From Sphingomonas_D zeicaulis (GTDB lineage Bacteria; Pseudomonadota; Alphaproteobacteria; Sphingomonadales; Sphingomonadaceae), in contig NZ_JBNPXQ010000001.1 of NCBI RefSeq assembly GCF_050433225.1, positions 1,426,001 through 1,490,000 on the forward strand: a stretch of 64,000 bases of DNA, read 5' to 3'. Position 1 is the stretch's first letter, and the number at the start of each line of letters is the position of its first letter. Positions 44,242 through 54,131 of this stretch are shown in pieces. The notes below the pieces were generated by a model. It searched no databases. It was not told the origin of the DNA and was given only the letters and a program-made list of their open reading frames with translations. The translations under genes and the position numbers were made by a program.

Positions 44242-45468
44242 TCATAGCGTCTCGGTGCAGAAGCGGCCATCCTTCATGATTGCAACAATGGCCCGCCGGC
44301 TTTCATTGAGGAGTGAAATGTCGGCGACCGGATCGCCGTCCACTACCAGCAGATCGGCCAGCGCGCCCGTCGCGATGCAGCCGAGCTGGCCGGTTTGGCC
44401 GAGGATCTCGGCGTTGACGCTGGTGGCGGACCGGATGATGTCCATCGACGGCAGCACGTTCGCGCGCAGCTCGAACTCCTTGGTCTGGGCGGCGATCATC
44501 TCGCCCATCAAATCGGTGCCGAAGCCCATCGTCACGCCGGCGTCACGGCAGACTTCGAGCATCTGCAGACCGGCGGCATTGACCTCCGCCAGCTTGCGCT
44601 TCACCTCGGCGCGCAGGCCATAGGCGTCGGCATTGTCGGCGGATTCGCGGTAGCAGATCAGTGTCGGCACCATGAACGCGTTCTTCTCGGCCATGAACTG
44701 CGCGGTTTCGAGGTCGATAAAATTGCCATGCTCGATCGTGCGCACGCCGCATTCGATCGCGCGGCGCGTGCTCTTCGCGGTGTAGGAATGGGCGGCGACA
44801 TAGGTGCCGCGCGCCGTCGCCTCCTCCACCGCGACGCGGACCTCGTCCATCGAATATTGGGTGTGCTCCAGTGCGTCGTGCGGGCTGCCGACGCCGCCCG
44901 AGACCATTACCTTGATATGGTCCGCTCCCTTGCGCAATTCCTCGCGCACCGCGTGGCGCACCTGGTCGGGGCCGTCGGCGATGCGCGTCATGATGTCGAG
45001 CGCGGAGGTGCAGGCGCACGGCACGCTGTCGTCGGTGCGGTGGCGATGGTCGCCATGGCCCCCGGTCTGGCCGAGCGCGCGGCCCGACACGAACATGCGC
45101 GGCCCTTCGATCAGGCCGAGCTCCACCGCCATCTTCATGCCCCAGTCACCGCCGGCGACGTCGCGCACGGTGGTGAAGCCGCGCAGCAGCATCGCGCGGA
45201 CGCGATGGATGGCGTGCGCCATCATCAAGGTGTGCGGCATGCCGCGCTCCTTGTCCGAATTGAGGTGCGTCGAATAGACATGGACATGCGCATCGATCAG
45301 GCCCGGCATCAAGGTGCGGCCGGCGAGGTCGATCACCCGCGCACCCTCCGCTTTGATCGGCGTATCCGACACTTCCTTGATGCGGTTGCCCTCGACGAGG
45401 ACGTGACGGTCCTCCCACACGGTGTCCGAGGTTCCGTCGATCAGACGGCAATTGGCGAAAACGATCAT
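44242..45468 (-). CDS. Metal-dependent amidohydrolase (prolidase/imidazolonepropionase-like)
   Basis: 408 residues. Metal site motifs in order: DAHVHV (His61, His63), a Lys in DHIKVMVSGG, AAHSYT, TIEHGN and the Asp of GFGTDLMGE. This arrangement matches the binuclear amidohydrolase group that includes Xaa-Arg/Xaa-Pro dipeptidases. It would hydrolyse a C-N bond of an amide or dipeptide. Start 45468 has GGAG seven bases upstream. It lies 25 bp after the MFS gene. Confidence 0.87.
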   Translation of the reverse strand: MIVFANCRLIDGTSDTVWEDRHVLVEGNRIKEVSDTPIKAEGARVIDLAGRTLMPGLIDAHVHVYSTHLNSDKERGMPHTLMMAHAIHRVRAMLLRGFTTVRDVAGGDWGMKMAVELGLIEGPRMFVSGRALGQTGGHGDHRHRTDDSVPCACTSALDIMTRIADGPDQVRHAVREELRKGADHIKVMVSGGVGSPHDALEHTQYSMDEVRVAVEEATARGTYVAAHSYTAKSTRRAIECGVRTIEHGNFIDLETAQFMAEKNAFMVPTLICYRESADNADAYGLRAEVKRKLAEVNAAGLQMLEVCRDAGVTMGFGTDLMGEMIAAQTKEFELRANVLPSMDIIRSATSVNAEILGQTGQLGCIATGALADLLVVDGDPVADISLLNESRRAIVAIMKDGRFCTETL

Positions 45469-45493
45469 TGAACTACTCCGAGGAGGCAGAAGA

Positions 45494-46684
45494 TCATCCG
45501 GCGGCCAGTTGGCCGTAGCGATTGGCGCGCGGCGCCACGCCCAGGACAATCAGGGTGAAGACGAGGAAATGGATGAAGGCGGTCCAGGTGAGACCAGGAT
45601 AGCTGAACGCTTCCAGGCTCGCGCCACCCAGCCATGCTCCCAGCGAACTGCCCGCGGTCATCGCTGCCGAGGAGGCGGCGGCGAGCCGCCCGGCGGGGTC
45701 CGCCAGCGAGAGGATGCCCATGACATAGGGGGTGATGAAGAGAGACAGCAGCATGAACGCCGGCACCGCGATCATGAACGCGCGGTCGCTCACCACAAAG
45801 CCGATAACGAAGACCGCTACGACCTTGAGGGTGATCGCGACCAGCATCGGCACGCCATAGCCCAGCCGCGTATCGAAGAGCCGCACCAGCCCCGGGCCGG
45901 CGATGGTGAGGAAGGCGGAGAGAGACAGAACCGCGCCGATCCGGGTAATGTCCATGCCGTCACGCACGCCGATGCGCTCGATGAAGGTCCAGACGACATT
46001 GTGCCCGGACCACAAGATGATCAAAGCCGCAAAGGCCAGATAACCGAACATCGGCAAGGATTTGAGGCTGAGACCTGTCAGCTCGCTGGAGGTCAGCCGC
46101 TCCGCCGGGAAGCGCACCATGAACAGCGCACCAATGATCGCGACCGCACCCATGCACAGGAAGGCGCCTGACGCCCCATCCCAGCGGATCGCATAGGGCA
46201 CCGTCAGGTAGAAGGCGGTCGAGAACAGGGCATAGACGATGTTGAGCAATGCGAATGCCCGCGTCGGCCGCGACGATCCCGCCGCGAGGCTGAACGCGAT
46301 CGCCACCACCAGCCCCTTGCCGAGCCCGCACAGCATTCGCGCCGCGATCAGACTCGCCTCGCCGGACGCATAGGCGGAACCGAAATTGCCCAGCACCAGC
46401 AGCACGATGCCGATGGCCGCGGTGGTGCGGGTGGGAAAGGACTGGATCCTGAACGCCACCAGCAGCGAGACCACCGCCACCGCCATGAATTCGAACGAGC
46501 CGATCCGCCCCGCCGCTGCCTCGCTGAGGTGAAGGTCGTCGATCACGGCGCCCACCCACAGCGGCATCACCATCTGTGAGGAGAAGGCGCTGCAGACGAC
46601 GACGAGCAATGCGATCCACTGCAGCGGAGAAAAGTCCTTCGCGCCCGGGTTATGGGCGGCGGTAGCGGGGGGAGCGGCGGGCAT
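45494..46684 (-). CDS. MFS transporter
   Basis: 396 residues with about twelve membrane segments. The opening (FSPLQWIALLVVVCSAFSSQ) and the charged loop near RIQSFPTR between segments 2 and 3 are typical of MFS importers, although the classical GxxxDRxGRR motif is degenerate. It starts three bases after hyuB ends, so it should be coregulated with the hydantoinase genes. Its likely cargo is the same compound that the hyuAB products act on, or the product; direction is not readable. Confidence 0.87.
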   Translation of the reverse strand: MPAAPPATAAHNPGAKDFSPLQWIALLVVVCSAFSSQMVMPLWVGAVIDDLHLSEAAAGRIGSFEFMAVAVVSLLVAFRIQSFPTRTTAAIGIVLLVLGNFGSAYASGEASLIAARMLCGLGKGLVVAIAFSLAAGSSRPTRAFALLNIVYALFSTAFYLTVPYAIRWDGASGAFLCMGAVAIIGALFMVRFPAERLTSSELTGLSLKSLPMFGYLAFAALIILWSGHNVVWTFIERIGVRDGMDITRIGAVLSLSAFLTIAGPGLVRLFDTRLGYGVPMLVAITLKVVAVFVIGFVVSDRAFMIAVPAFMLLSLFITPYVMGILSLADPAGRLAAASSAAMTAGSSLGAWLGGASLEAFSYPGLTWTAFIHFLVFTLIVLGVAPRANRYGQLAAG

Positions 46685-46687
46685 GGG

Positions 46688-48331
46688 TCAAGCGGCCTTG
46701 CTGATCACGCCATCGGCGAGGTCCGCCGCCAGCGCTTGGGGGCTGCGCTCGGAAACCGGGCCATAGCCCCCGCCCCCGCCGGTCTCGGCGACGAGCCGGT
46801 CGCCGACGCGCAACGGAAGCTGCTCGACCTTGCGGACGATGAAGCCATCGGGCGCCGCCGCATTGAACACGGTCACCTTGGAAGGCGCGCCATCCTCGCC
46901 GCCGAACAGCCCCCATTCGGGCGTCTTCGATCGGTCGAAATGCAGGGTCACGGTCATGTCGACCAGCGCCTCATATTCCTTGACGACATTCTGGCCGCCG
47001 CGGAAACGCCCTGCCCCGCCGCTGTCGGTGCCAAGCTCCAGCCGGTTGACCCGCACCGGGGTGCGATGCTCCAGCGTCTCGACCGGCATGTTGCGGAAAT
47101 CGCCCGCGGCGCTGTGGATGATCGCGCTCGGCCCGTCGCCGCGCGCGCTGGCACCCCAGCCGCCGTCCAGCGCCTCGCCACTGGTGAAGCGCTTGCCGGT
47201 CGCCGGGTTCACGCCCATCAGGAAGATGTTCCAGCTATCGCCGGGCAGGCCCGCCGCGACATGCTCGGGCAACACGTCGCTCAGCGCCTTTATGATCAGG
47301 TCGATCAGCAGCATCACCGGGTGCGGGCGCATGCACGGCGCCGGCGCCTCGGCGGCGTAGATCGATCCGGATTCGGCCAGCACCTCGATCGCGCGGAAGC
47401 TGCCATCATTGATGTCGGGCTCGCTCGCCGGGAACAGCAGCGCCAACGCCAGCCGTACCGCGGAAACCGTGTTGGCATAGCCGGTGTTGAGATTGCCGGC
47501 GCGCTGCGGCGAGGAGCCGGTGGTGTCCACGGTCATCCGGTCACCCGCGATGGTCACGGTCACCTTCGACAGCACAGGATCCTCGGTCACGCCGTCATCG
47601 TCGGAAACGCCCTCGGCGACATAGACGCCATCCGGAATCGAGCGGATGAAGTCACGGAACTTGCGGTCGGTGGCGTCGAAGATCGTCGTCGCACAGGCCT
47701 CGAGCATCTCCTGCCCGAAGCGGCGCTTCAGCCAGGTCATGCGCTCGCTGCCCAGGCGGATCGCGGCGATCTGCGCCTTCAGGTCGCCCATCAACGTCTT
47801 CGGCACGCGGCTGTTGAGGCAAAGCAGGTCGATCACGTCACGCACCCACGCGCCTTCGCGCATGATCTGCGTCGGCCCCCATCGAACGCCTTCCTGGAAG
47901 ATGTTGCGGCTGTTGACCGGGAAGCCCGGCTCCGCGGTGCCGATATCCGCCCAGTGCGCGCGGATCGCGATGAAGCCGAGCAGGCCATCCTCGTCGGCGA
48001 TCACCCCGATCACGTCGACATCGTTGAGATGGCCGCCGGTGATATAGGTGTCGTTGACGGTGAAGACGTCGCCCGCCTTCATGGTCTCGATACCATAGCG
48101 CTCGATCGTGGCGCGCAGCCCGGCGTCGAGGCCTCCGGTGAACAGCGGCAGGCCCGCATATTGGCCGAGCAGCCGTGCGTGGCGATCGAACAGCGCGATG
48201 CCATAGTCATGCGCTTCATAGATGATCGGCGAATAGGCCGAGCGCGCGATCATCGCGCTCATATCGTCGGCGATCGCGTTATAAGCGTTGCGGACGACTT
48301 CGCTGGTGATGGGATCCGGAGTGATGGTCAT
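46688..48331 (-). CDS. hyuB: Hydantoinase B/oxoprolinase family protein
   Basis: 547 residues. Family stretches NAYNAIADDMSAMIARSAYS, GDVFTVNDTYITGGHLNDV and GTSRDGPSAI-like region (GARGDGPSAIIHSAAG) are visible, ending with the Gly-rich ETGGGGGYGPVSER. HyuB forms the other half of ATP-dependent 5-oxoprolinase or N-methylhydantoinase. It overlaps hyuA by four bases and is followed by the MFS gene after three. Confidence 0.93.
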   Translation of the reverse strand: MTITPDPITSEVVRNAYNAIADDMSAMIARSAYSPIIYEAHDYGIALFDRHARLLGQYAGLPLFTGGLDAGLRATIERYGIETMKAGDVFTVNDTYITGGHLNDVDVIGVIADEDGLLGFIAIRAHWADIGTAEPGFPVNSRNIFQEGVRWGPTQIMREGAWVRDVIDLLCLNSRVPKTLMGDLKAQIAAIRLGSERMTWLKRRFGQEMLEACATTIFDATDRKFRDFIRSIPDGVYVAEGVSDDDGVTEDPVLSKVTVTIAGDRMTVDTTGSSPQRAGNLNTGYANTVSAVRLALALLFPASEPDINDGSFRAIEVLAESGSIYAAEAPAPCMRPHPVMLLIDLIIKALSDVLPEHVAAGLPGDSWNIFLMGVNPATGKRFTSGEALDGGWGASARGDGPSAIIHSAAGDFRNMPVETLEHRTPVRVNRLELGTDSGGAGRFRGGQNVVKEYEALVDMTVTLHFDRSKTPEWGLFGGEDGAPSKVTVFNAAAPDGFIVRKVEQLPLRVGDRLVAETGGGGGYGPVSERSPQALAADLADGVISKAA

Positions 48332-50382
48332 GCGGCCGCTCCCTCGAAGCTCAGGATGAGATTGCCGATCGAATCGATCGTGGCGGAGAAATCCGGCGGC
48401 ACGATGGTGGTGCAGGTCGATTCCTCGACCACGCAGGGGCCGGGCACGCGTTCGCCGGGCACCATCGTCGCGCGCGGCAGGAACAGGGTGTCGCGATCCT
48501 CGCCATCGAAGCGCACGGTCACGGTGCGGCGGCTGCCCGTCTCGGCCTCCGGCGCGCTTTCCGCCATGATCAGCGTCTGCGCATCCAGCCCGGTCTGGCC
48601 GCTGGCGCGCAAGCGCACCGTGGCGATCTCCAGCGCCTCGTCATCGTTGATGTGGCCGAAGATGTCGGCATAGGCATGTTCGAAATCGGCCCGGAGCTTG
48701 GCATCGCGCCCGGCCTCGTCGGCGAAGCTCGCCGGATCGATGCGCACCGCGATGCCCTGTTCCTGGCCGAGATAGCGGACGTCGAAGCTGCGGGTGAAGA
48801 CGATCTGGTCTTCCGGCACGCCCTCTTCAACCAGCGTGGCACCGAGTTCGGCCTCCATCGCGGCGAAACGGGTGTCGAGCGCGGACCAGTCAAGGTCGGC
48901 GGCGGGCACGAGGATGGTCTCGGCGCGGTCATGCACCAGGTCGGACTGGAGCATGCCCCAGGCCGAGAAGGCCCCCGCCGCACGCGGCACCACGATCGTG
49001 CCGATGCCCAGCAGCCGGGCGATATCGGCGGCGTGCATCGGGCCGGCGCCGCCGTAGGCGACCAGCGCGAAGGTGCGCGGGTCGATGCCGCGGCGAACGG
49101 TGATCGTGCGGATGGCGTTGGCCATCTGCTCGTTGATCACGTCGAGAATGCCCTGCGCCATCGCCTCGCCGCTGAGGCCGAAATCGGCCGCGAACCCCTC
49201 GATCGCCTTGCGCGCGAGGCTGGCGTCCAGCTTGAGGTCGCCGAAAGCGCAGCCATCCTCAAGCCGGCCCAGCGCGATATTGGCGTCGGTCACGGTCGGC
49301 TGCGTGCCGCCATGGCCGTAGCAGGCCGGGCCCGGCCGCGCGCCGGCGCTTTGCGGGCCGACGCGCAGCGCACCGGCATCGTTCCAGGCAAGCGAACCGC
49401 CGCCCGCCCCGATGGTGTGGATGTCCACCATCGGGGCAAGGATCGGGAAACCGCCCACCTCGCGCTCGTTGCGGACAACCGATTCACCATCGATCACCAG
49501 GCTCGCCTCAAAGCTGGTGCCACCCATGTCGATGCAGATGAGATTCGGCATGCCCGCGACCTGCGAGAGCGCGCGGCCAGCGACATTGCCGCCGACGGGG
49601 CCGGACAGCAGCGACAGGATGCCGCGATCGCCAGCCTCTTCGGCGCGCATCAGCCCGCCATTGGACTGCAGCAGGAACAGCTTCGATTCGGCCTTCTGCT
49701 CCAGCGCGCCGAGCAGATCGGTCAGATAACGCTTGAGCACCGGCGAGGCATAGGCGTTGATCACCGCCGTGCTGGTCCGCTCATATTCGCGCCATTCGCG
49801 GCACACCTCGTGCGAGGGCGCCACAAGCACGCCCGGCAACGCCACGCGCAGCAATTCGGAGACCGCGGCCTCGTTCGCCGGGTTGCGATAGCTGTGGAGG
49901 AAGCAGATCGCGACCGCCTCATAAGCGCCGTCGCGCAGCGTCGCGGCCAGCGCCCTCACCGCTTCCGCGTCCGGCGCGGTCAGCACCGTACCGTCGGCGG
50001 CGACGCGCTCGGCAACCGCGAAGATATCACGCCGCGCTACCAGCGGCGTCGGATAGCGGAAGTGCATGTCGTAGGGCTGCGGGCGGTTGCCGCGGCGCAT
50101 TTCATACACATCCCGGAAACCTTCCGTCGTCACCAATGCCATACGCGCGCCTTTGCGCTCGAGAAAGGCATTCAGGTGAACGGTGGTGCCGTGCAGGATG
50201 GTCGCATCCCTCTGCGAATCGATCCCCGCCTGGTCGAGCGCGTCGATCACCGACGGCCAGAACAGGGGCGGAGAAGACGGTACCTTGACGGTGGAAAACT
50301 GGCGGCTGGCCGCATCGAACATGGCGAGATCGGTGAACGTCCCGCCCACATCGATGCCGACATATGCCTTGGAAGTGCGCAT
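48328..50382 (-). CDS. hyuA: Hydantoinase A/oxoprolinase family protein (ATP-dependent)
   Basis: 684 residues. An ASKHA phosphate-1 motif GIDVGGTFTD is at 9-18, with ICIDMGGTSFEASLV (phosphate-2) and GAGGGSLAW. With HyuB it opens a cyclic amide (5-oxoproline, hydantoin or N-methylhydantoin) at the cost of ATP. ATG 50382, with AGGA seven bases ahead, is preferred to the ATG at 50469, which would run into the shared regulatory gap. First gene of the leftward operon. Confidence 0.93.
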   Translation of the reverse strand: MRTSKAYVGIDVGGTFTDLAMFDAASRQFSTVKVPSSPPLFWPSVIDALDQAGIDSQRDATILHGTTVHLNAFLERKGARMALVTTEGFRDVYEMRRGNRPQPYDMHFRYPTPLVARRDIFAVAERVAADGTVLTAPDAEAVRALAATLRDGAYEAVAICFLHSYRNPANEAAVSELLRVALPGVLVAPSHEVCREWREYERTSTAVINAYASPVLKRYLTDLLGALEQKAESKLFLLQSNGGLMRAEEAGDRGILSLLSGPVGGNVAGRALSQVAGMPNLICIDMGGTSFEASLVIDGESVVRNEREVGGFPILAPMVDIHTIGAGGGSLAWNDAGALRVGPQSAGARPGPACYGHGGTQPTVTDANIALGRLEDGCAFGDLKLDASLARKAIEGFAADFGLSGEAMAQGILDVINEQMANAIRTITVRRGIDPRTFALVAYGGAGPMHAADIARLLGIGTIVVPRAAGAFSAWGMLQSDLVHDRAETILVPAADLDWSALDTRFAAMEAELGATLVEEGVPEDQIVFTRSFDVRYLGQEQGIAVRIDPASFADEAGRDAKLRADFEHAYADIFGHINDDEALEIATVRLRASGQTGLDAQTLIMAESAPEAETGSRRTVTVRFDGEDRDTLFLPRATMVPGERVPGPCVVEESTCTTIVPPDFSATIDSIGNLILSFEGAAA

Positions 50383-50414
50383 TTCAGTCCTGTTCACATG
50401 GCTTCGGCTCACGG

Positions 50415-50490
50415 TCGGTTTAACCCTAAAAGAAATTGCGGCAAGAGGGATATTGAATATTGGATCCAAGATTGTTTTGGGTTAGACCGA
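50415..50490. promoter_or_regulatory. Long imperfect inverted repeat in the hyuA/TonB gap
   Basis: TCGGTTTAACCCTAAAA (50415-50431) faces TTTTGGGTTAGACCGA (50475-50490): 15 of 17 positions pair when a single base is skipped. The 43-base interval contains the palindrome at 50456-50473. It lies in the 185 bp between the divergent hyuA and TonB starts. A site bound by a regulator, or a DNA cruciform, fits best. Confidence 0.5.
50456..50473. promoter_or_regulatory. Palindromic operator candidate (GntR-type)
   Basis: AAT-A-TTGGATCCAA-G-ATT, symmetric at 16 of 18 positions with a perfect ten-base core at 50460-50469. It sits midway between the divergent hyuA and TonB genes, 74 bases from hyuA and 95 from the receptor start. 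The TTGG-CCAA form recalls operators of the FadR subfamily of GntR, and such a regulator ends the leftward operon. Binding itself is inferred. Confidence 0.55.
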
Positions 50491-50567
50491 TCACGGCAGG
50501 AGGGAAAGAGCACCGCCAGAAAGGCCGGGCCTGACCCCATAATCTTCTACTGCGGGGAGCAGATTGA

Positions 50568-52808
50568 ATGCGGACGCTTAATGCCCTCCTGATCGCGGGC
50601 ACTTCCTTCATCGCCGTCACCGCGGGTGCGGCGCAGGCGCAAACGGCACCCGAAGCTGCCGACCAGGGCTTCGGCGCCGACATCGTGGTGACCGCGCAGC
50701 GCCGGTCCGAATCCGTGCAGGATGTGCCGATTTCGATCACCGCCTTTTCCGGCCAGCAGCTCCAGGAACTGCGGGTGAACACGCCATCGGACATCGCGGC
50801 GCTGTCTCCGGGCGTTTTCGTCAACGCGACGCGGGGTGACCAGAACCCCACTTTCTCGATCCGCGGGCTCAGCCTCAACGACACCTTCTCCAACAACAAC
50901 CCCACCGTCGGCATCTATTTTGACGATGTGAACCTGCCCTACACGCCGATGATGGCGTTCCAGATGTTCGACATCGAGCGTGTCGAAGTCCTTAAGGGGC
51001 CGCAGGGCACGCTCTATGGCCGCAACACCACCGGCGGCGCGATCAACTTCATCTCGAAGAAGCCGACCCAGCAACTCGACGCCTATATGACCGCCAGCTA
51101 CGCGCGGTTCGACCGGTTCGAGCTGGAAGGCGCCGTGGGCGGTGCGGTCAGCGACACGCTGGCAGTGCGCTTCGCGGGCAAGACGGTGCAGCAGAATGGC
51201 GGCTGGCAGACCAACGCGCTGACCGGCGAGACCATCGGTGACGTCAACAGCGTCGCGCTGCGCGGCATCGCGCTGTGGACGCCGACGCCGGAACTGAGCG
51301 TCCAGCTTGAAGGCACCTATGTCTACAACAAGAGCGACCAGCAGCTTCGCGAGCATGTCGGCTATTATGCCAAGGGCGGCACCGGCTTTTGCGCCGCAGC
51401 GCTCGCTGGCCGGCTCGATCCGTCGACCTGCGTCGACGTGCTCGGCTATTCGGATCCGACGCCCGCACGCCGCACGGTCGAGAACAGCGCGGTCTATGGT
51501 TATCAGAACGACACCCGCGCCGAGGGCGTGTCGCTCAACGTCGGCTATGATCTCGGCGGCGTGAAGCTCACCTCGATCACCGGCTACAACCATTTCGATC
51601 GCGTGTCGGGTGACGACAGCGACGGGAGCGCGCTGATCGAACTGGACACCCAGTTCACCGACAAGATCAAGTCGTTCACCCAGGAACTGCGGCTGACCTC
51701 CGACAACAGTTCACCGCTCAACTGGGTCGCCGGCGTCTATTATTCGTGGGATCGCATCGCCGGCAACGCGCTGCAGGCGCTGGACGATCATTTCTTCCAT
51801 ACCCGCGTCGACACCGGCTTCGTCCAGAAGACCGAGGCCTATGCCGCGTTCGGCCAGGCCAGCTACGATCTCACCGATGCGCTGACCCTGACCGCGGGTG
51901 CCCGCTTCACGCGCGACGACAAGAGCTTCACCTACGACAGCTTCGATCTCAACCCCTATGGCGACTCCACTTTACCGACGCCGGTGGCGGGCATCGTCGA
52001 TGGCGTGAAGCAGGATAATCTGTCCGGTAAGATCGGTCTCGACTACAAGATCTCGCCCGATGCGATGATCTATGCAAGCGCCAGCCGCGGCTTCAAGAGC
52101 GGCGGCTTCAAGGCGGCGATCGCCTTCAATCCGGAAGAGCTGGTGCCGTTCAAGGGCGAGACCGTCTATTCCTATGAAGTCGGTGCCAAGACCTCGTTGC
52201 TCGATGGCGCGCTGACCTTCAACCTCGCGGGCTACTACAACGACTGGCGCAACTTCCAGGCAATGGTCACCGAGATCCGCAGCGGCATCAACGTCATCGT
52301 GCTCTCCAACGCCGGCGATGCGCGCGTCTATGGCCTCGAAGCCGAAGCGCAGTATCGCGCGACCGACCGCCTGAACCTGCGCGGCTCGATCAACTGGCAG
52401 AGCAGCAAGATTACTGATTTCAACAACGCACCCGGCGCTGACGATTTCACCGGCAACCGCCTGTCGAACGCCCCGGCGTTCAGCGCCACCGCGCTGGCTC
52501 GTTGGGAAACGCCGCTCGAAGGCGATAGCTGGGGCGTGTCGGTGCTCGGCGATGCCTCCTATCGCAGCAAGACCTTCTATTCGCTCGCGAATCGCGATCT
52601 CGCCGCGCAGGATGGCTATTTCCTCGTGAACGGCCGGCTTGCGCTGCACGACAAGGATGATCGCTGGGAAGCCGCGGTGTTCGGCCGCAACATCCTCAAC
52701 AAGCTCTATGTCTCCTCCTCCTACGACAACTGGGGCGGTATCTTCCCGTCGCAGAACTTCCTGGGCGACCCGGCCACCTACGGCGTGTCGCTGACCGTGC
52801 GCTACTGA
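50568..52808 (+). CDS. TonB-dependent receptor
   Basis: 746 residues. Signal peptide 1-24 (IAGTSFIAVTAGAAQA, cut before QTAPEA). A TonB-box-like segment DIVVTAQRR follows at about 38-46, then the plug domain (about 50-165: VQDVPISITAFSG, VEVLKGPQGTLYGRNTTGGA) and a barrel ending in the aromatic GVSLTVRY. It imports a ligand through the outer membrane using TonB energy. The receptor type is common in sphingomonads and need not be for iron; its operon with FAD oxidoreductase and its divergence from hyuAB suggest an organic nitrogen compound. Confidence 0.95.
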   Translation: MRTLNALLIAGTSFIAVTAGAAQAQTAPEAADQGFGADIVVTAQRRSESVQDVPISITAFSGQQLQELRVNTPSDIAALSPGVFVNATRGDQNPTFSIRGLSLNDTFSNNNPTVGIYFDDVNLPYTPMMAFQMFDIERVEVLKGPQGTLYGRNTTGGAINFISKKPTQQLDAYMTASYARFDRFELEGAVGGAVSDTLAVRFAGKTVQQNGGWQTNALTGETIGDVNSVALRGIALWTPTPELSVQLEGTYVYNKSDQQLREHVGYYAKGGTGFCAAALAGRLDPSTCVDVLGYSDPTPARRTVENSAVYGYQNDTRAEGVSLNVGYDLGGVKLTSITGYNHFDRVSGDDSDGSALIELDTQFTDKIKSFTQELRLTSDNSSPLNWVAGVYYSWDRIAGNALQALDDHFFHTRVDTGFVQKTEAYAAFGQASYDLTDALTLTAGARFTRDDKSFTYDSFDLNPYGDSTLPTPVAGIVDGVKQDNLSGKIGLDYKISPDAMIYASASRGFKSGGFKAAIAFNPEELVPFKGETVYSYEVGAKTSLLDGALTFNLAGYYNDWRNFQAMVTEIRSGINVIVLSNAGDARVYGLEAEAQYRATDRLNLRGSINWQSSKITDFNNAPGADDFTGNRLSNAPAFSATALARWETPLEGDSWGVSVLGDASYRSKTFYSLANRDLAAQDGYFLVNGRLALHDKDDRWEAAVFGRNILNKLYVSSSYDNWGGIFPSQNFLGDPATYGVSLTVRY

Positions 52809-52837
52809 GGATGGCGGCGCACGCCCACCGGTGAACC

Positions 52838-54121
52838 ATGATCAATCGTTTGAGTAATCTCTGGTGGGCGTCCGCCGGCCAGCGCCCCGTCGCGCCCTCC
52901 GCTGCCGGCGTCCATCGCTGCGATGTCGCAGTGGTGGGTGCCGGCATCATGGGGGCAACCACGGCGCAGGCGCTGGCTGCGGCGGGCCTCGATGTCATCC
53001 TGATCGAAGCCGGCGAGGTGGGAAGCGGTGCCTCCTCCACCCCCGGCGGCTTCGTCGTCCCTCATTTCAGCGTCGGCTCGCCGGAAGCGGTCGTCGATCG
53101 CGTCGGTGATGTCGGCGAGCAGCTCGTCGAGGCGACGGGCCGCTCGGCCGAGCATCTCTTCACCAAGGTCCGTGCGCTCGGCCTCGATTGCGACGCCCGG
53201 CAGGACGGCTGGTATCAGCCCGCCCATTCGCCGCGGGCAAAGGCACGCATCGAGGATGTCGCCGGCCAATGGCGTGACCGCGGCATGAATGTGACAATGC
53301 TCAGCGGCCAGGAAACCGCCGAGCGAACCGGCGTCGAGGGCTATTACGGCAGCTGGTTCGCGCCGTCCGGCGGCACCATCCATCCGCTGCGCTATTGCCG
53401 CGGCCTCGTCGATGCCGCAATCGCCGCGGGGGCACGGCTGTTCGAACGGACACCGGCGTTGGGGATCGAGCGGCGCCCCGGCGGGCACGCGGTGCGCGTT
53501 GCCGGCGGCGAGATCATCGCGGACAAGGTCATCCTGTGTTCGAACGGCCTGTCAGGCGACCTTGTGCCGCCGATGACCGCCTCGATCGTCACGCTCGACG
53601 TCTGGCAATGCGCCACCGCGCCGATCCCGGCGGCGGACCGTCGCCACCTGTTCCAGGGCGGCGAGGCATTGTCGGACACGCGCGAGCACCTCTTCACCTA
53701 TCGCATCACCACCGATGGTCGGCTCATCACCGGCGCGCTGGATGCGTTCGGCGTTTCGCCCCGGCGCCAGGCGGCACTGATGGCGAGCCGCCTGCAGGCG
53801 ATTCTGCGGCTGCCGTGGCGCCCCGAGATCACCCATCTTTGGATGGGCACCAGCTCGGTCTCGGCGCCACGTTACCCCGCGACGCTGGTGGTGGACGGCG
53901 GCGTCATCAGCGCCACCGCCTGCAACGCGCGGGGCATCGCGCTCTCCACCGTGATCGGCGACAGCCTGGCACGGATGATCGTAGACGGCACTGCGCCGCC
54001 GATCCCGCTGCTCCAGGCAGGAGCCTCGCGCAACGCCGGTCTGCAGCGCCGGCTGCGCAGTTTCTATCCATTGATGGCGCCGATCCTCGACTGGATCGAT
54101 GCTCGACGCGCTCCAGCCTGA
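52838..54121 (+). CDS. FAD-dependent amine/amino-acid oxidoreductase (DAO/DadA-like)
   Basis: 427 residues. FAD-binding AVVGAGIMGATTAQALAAAG at 31-50, the DAO core (GVEGYYGSWFAPSGGTIHP) and a closing Gly-rich motif (NARGIALSTVIGDSLA). The family includes D-amino-acid dehydrogenases, sarcosine oxidase and N-methyl oxidases. Start 52838 lies 29 bp after the receptor stop. It has no signal peptide, so acts in the cytoplasm. It may oxidise the amino acid released by the hyu/amidohydrolase enzymes. Confidence 0.88.
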   Translation: MINRLSNLWWASAGQRPVAPSAAGVHRCDVAVVGAGIMGATTAQALAAAGLDVILIEAGEVGSGASSTPGGFVVPHFSVGSPEAVVDRVGDVGEQLVEATGRSAEHLFTKVRALGLDCDARQDGWYQPAHSPRAKARIEDVAGQWRDRGMNVTMLSGQETAERTGVEGYYGSWFAPSGGTIHPLRYCRGLVDAAIAAGARLFERTPALGIERRPGGHAVRVAGGEIIADKVILCSNGLSGDLVPPMTASIVTLDVWQCATAPIPAADRRHLFQGGEALSDTREHLFTYRITTDGRLITGALDAFGVSPRRQAALMASRLQAILRLPWRPEITHLWMGTSSVSAPRYPATLVVDGGVISATACNARGIALSTVIGDSLARMIVDGTAPPIPLLQAGASRNAGLQRRLRSFYPLMAPILDWIDARRAPA

Positions 54122-54131
54122 AGGGTTTTCC

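Noticed and set aside
46652..48673. Long plus-strand open reading (673 codons) opposite hyuB
   Set aside because: It mirrors hyuB codon positions in GC-rich DNA; the product is Arg/His/Asp-rich with no family motif, and hyuB on the other strand is unmistakable.
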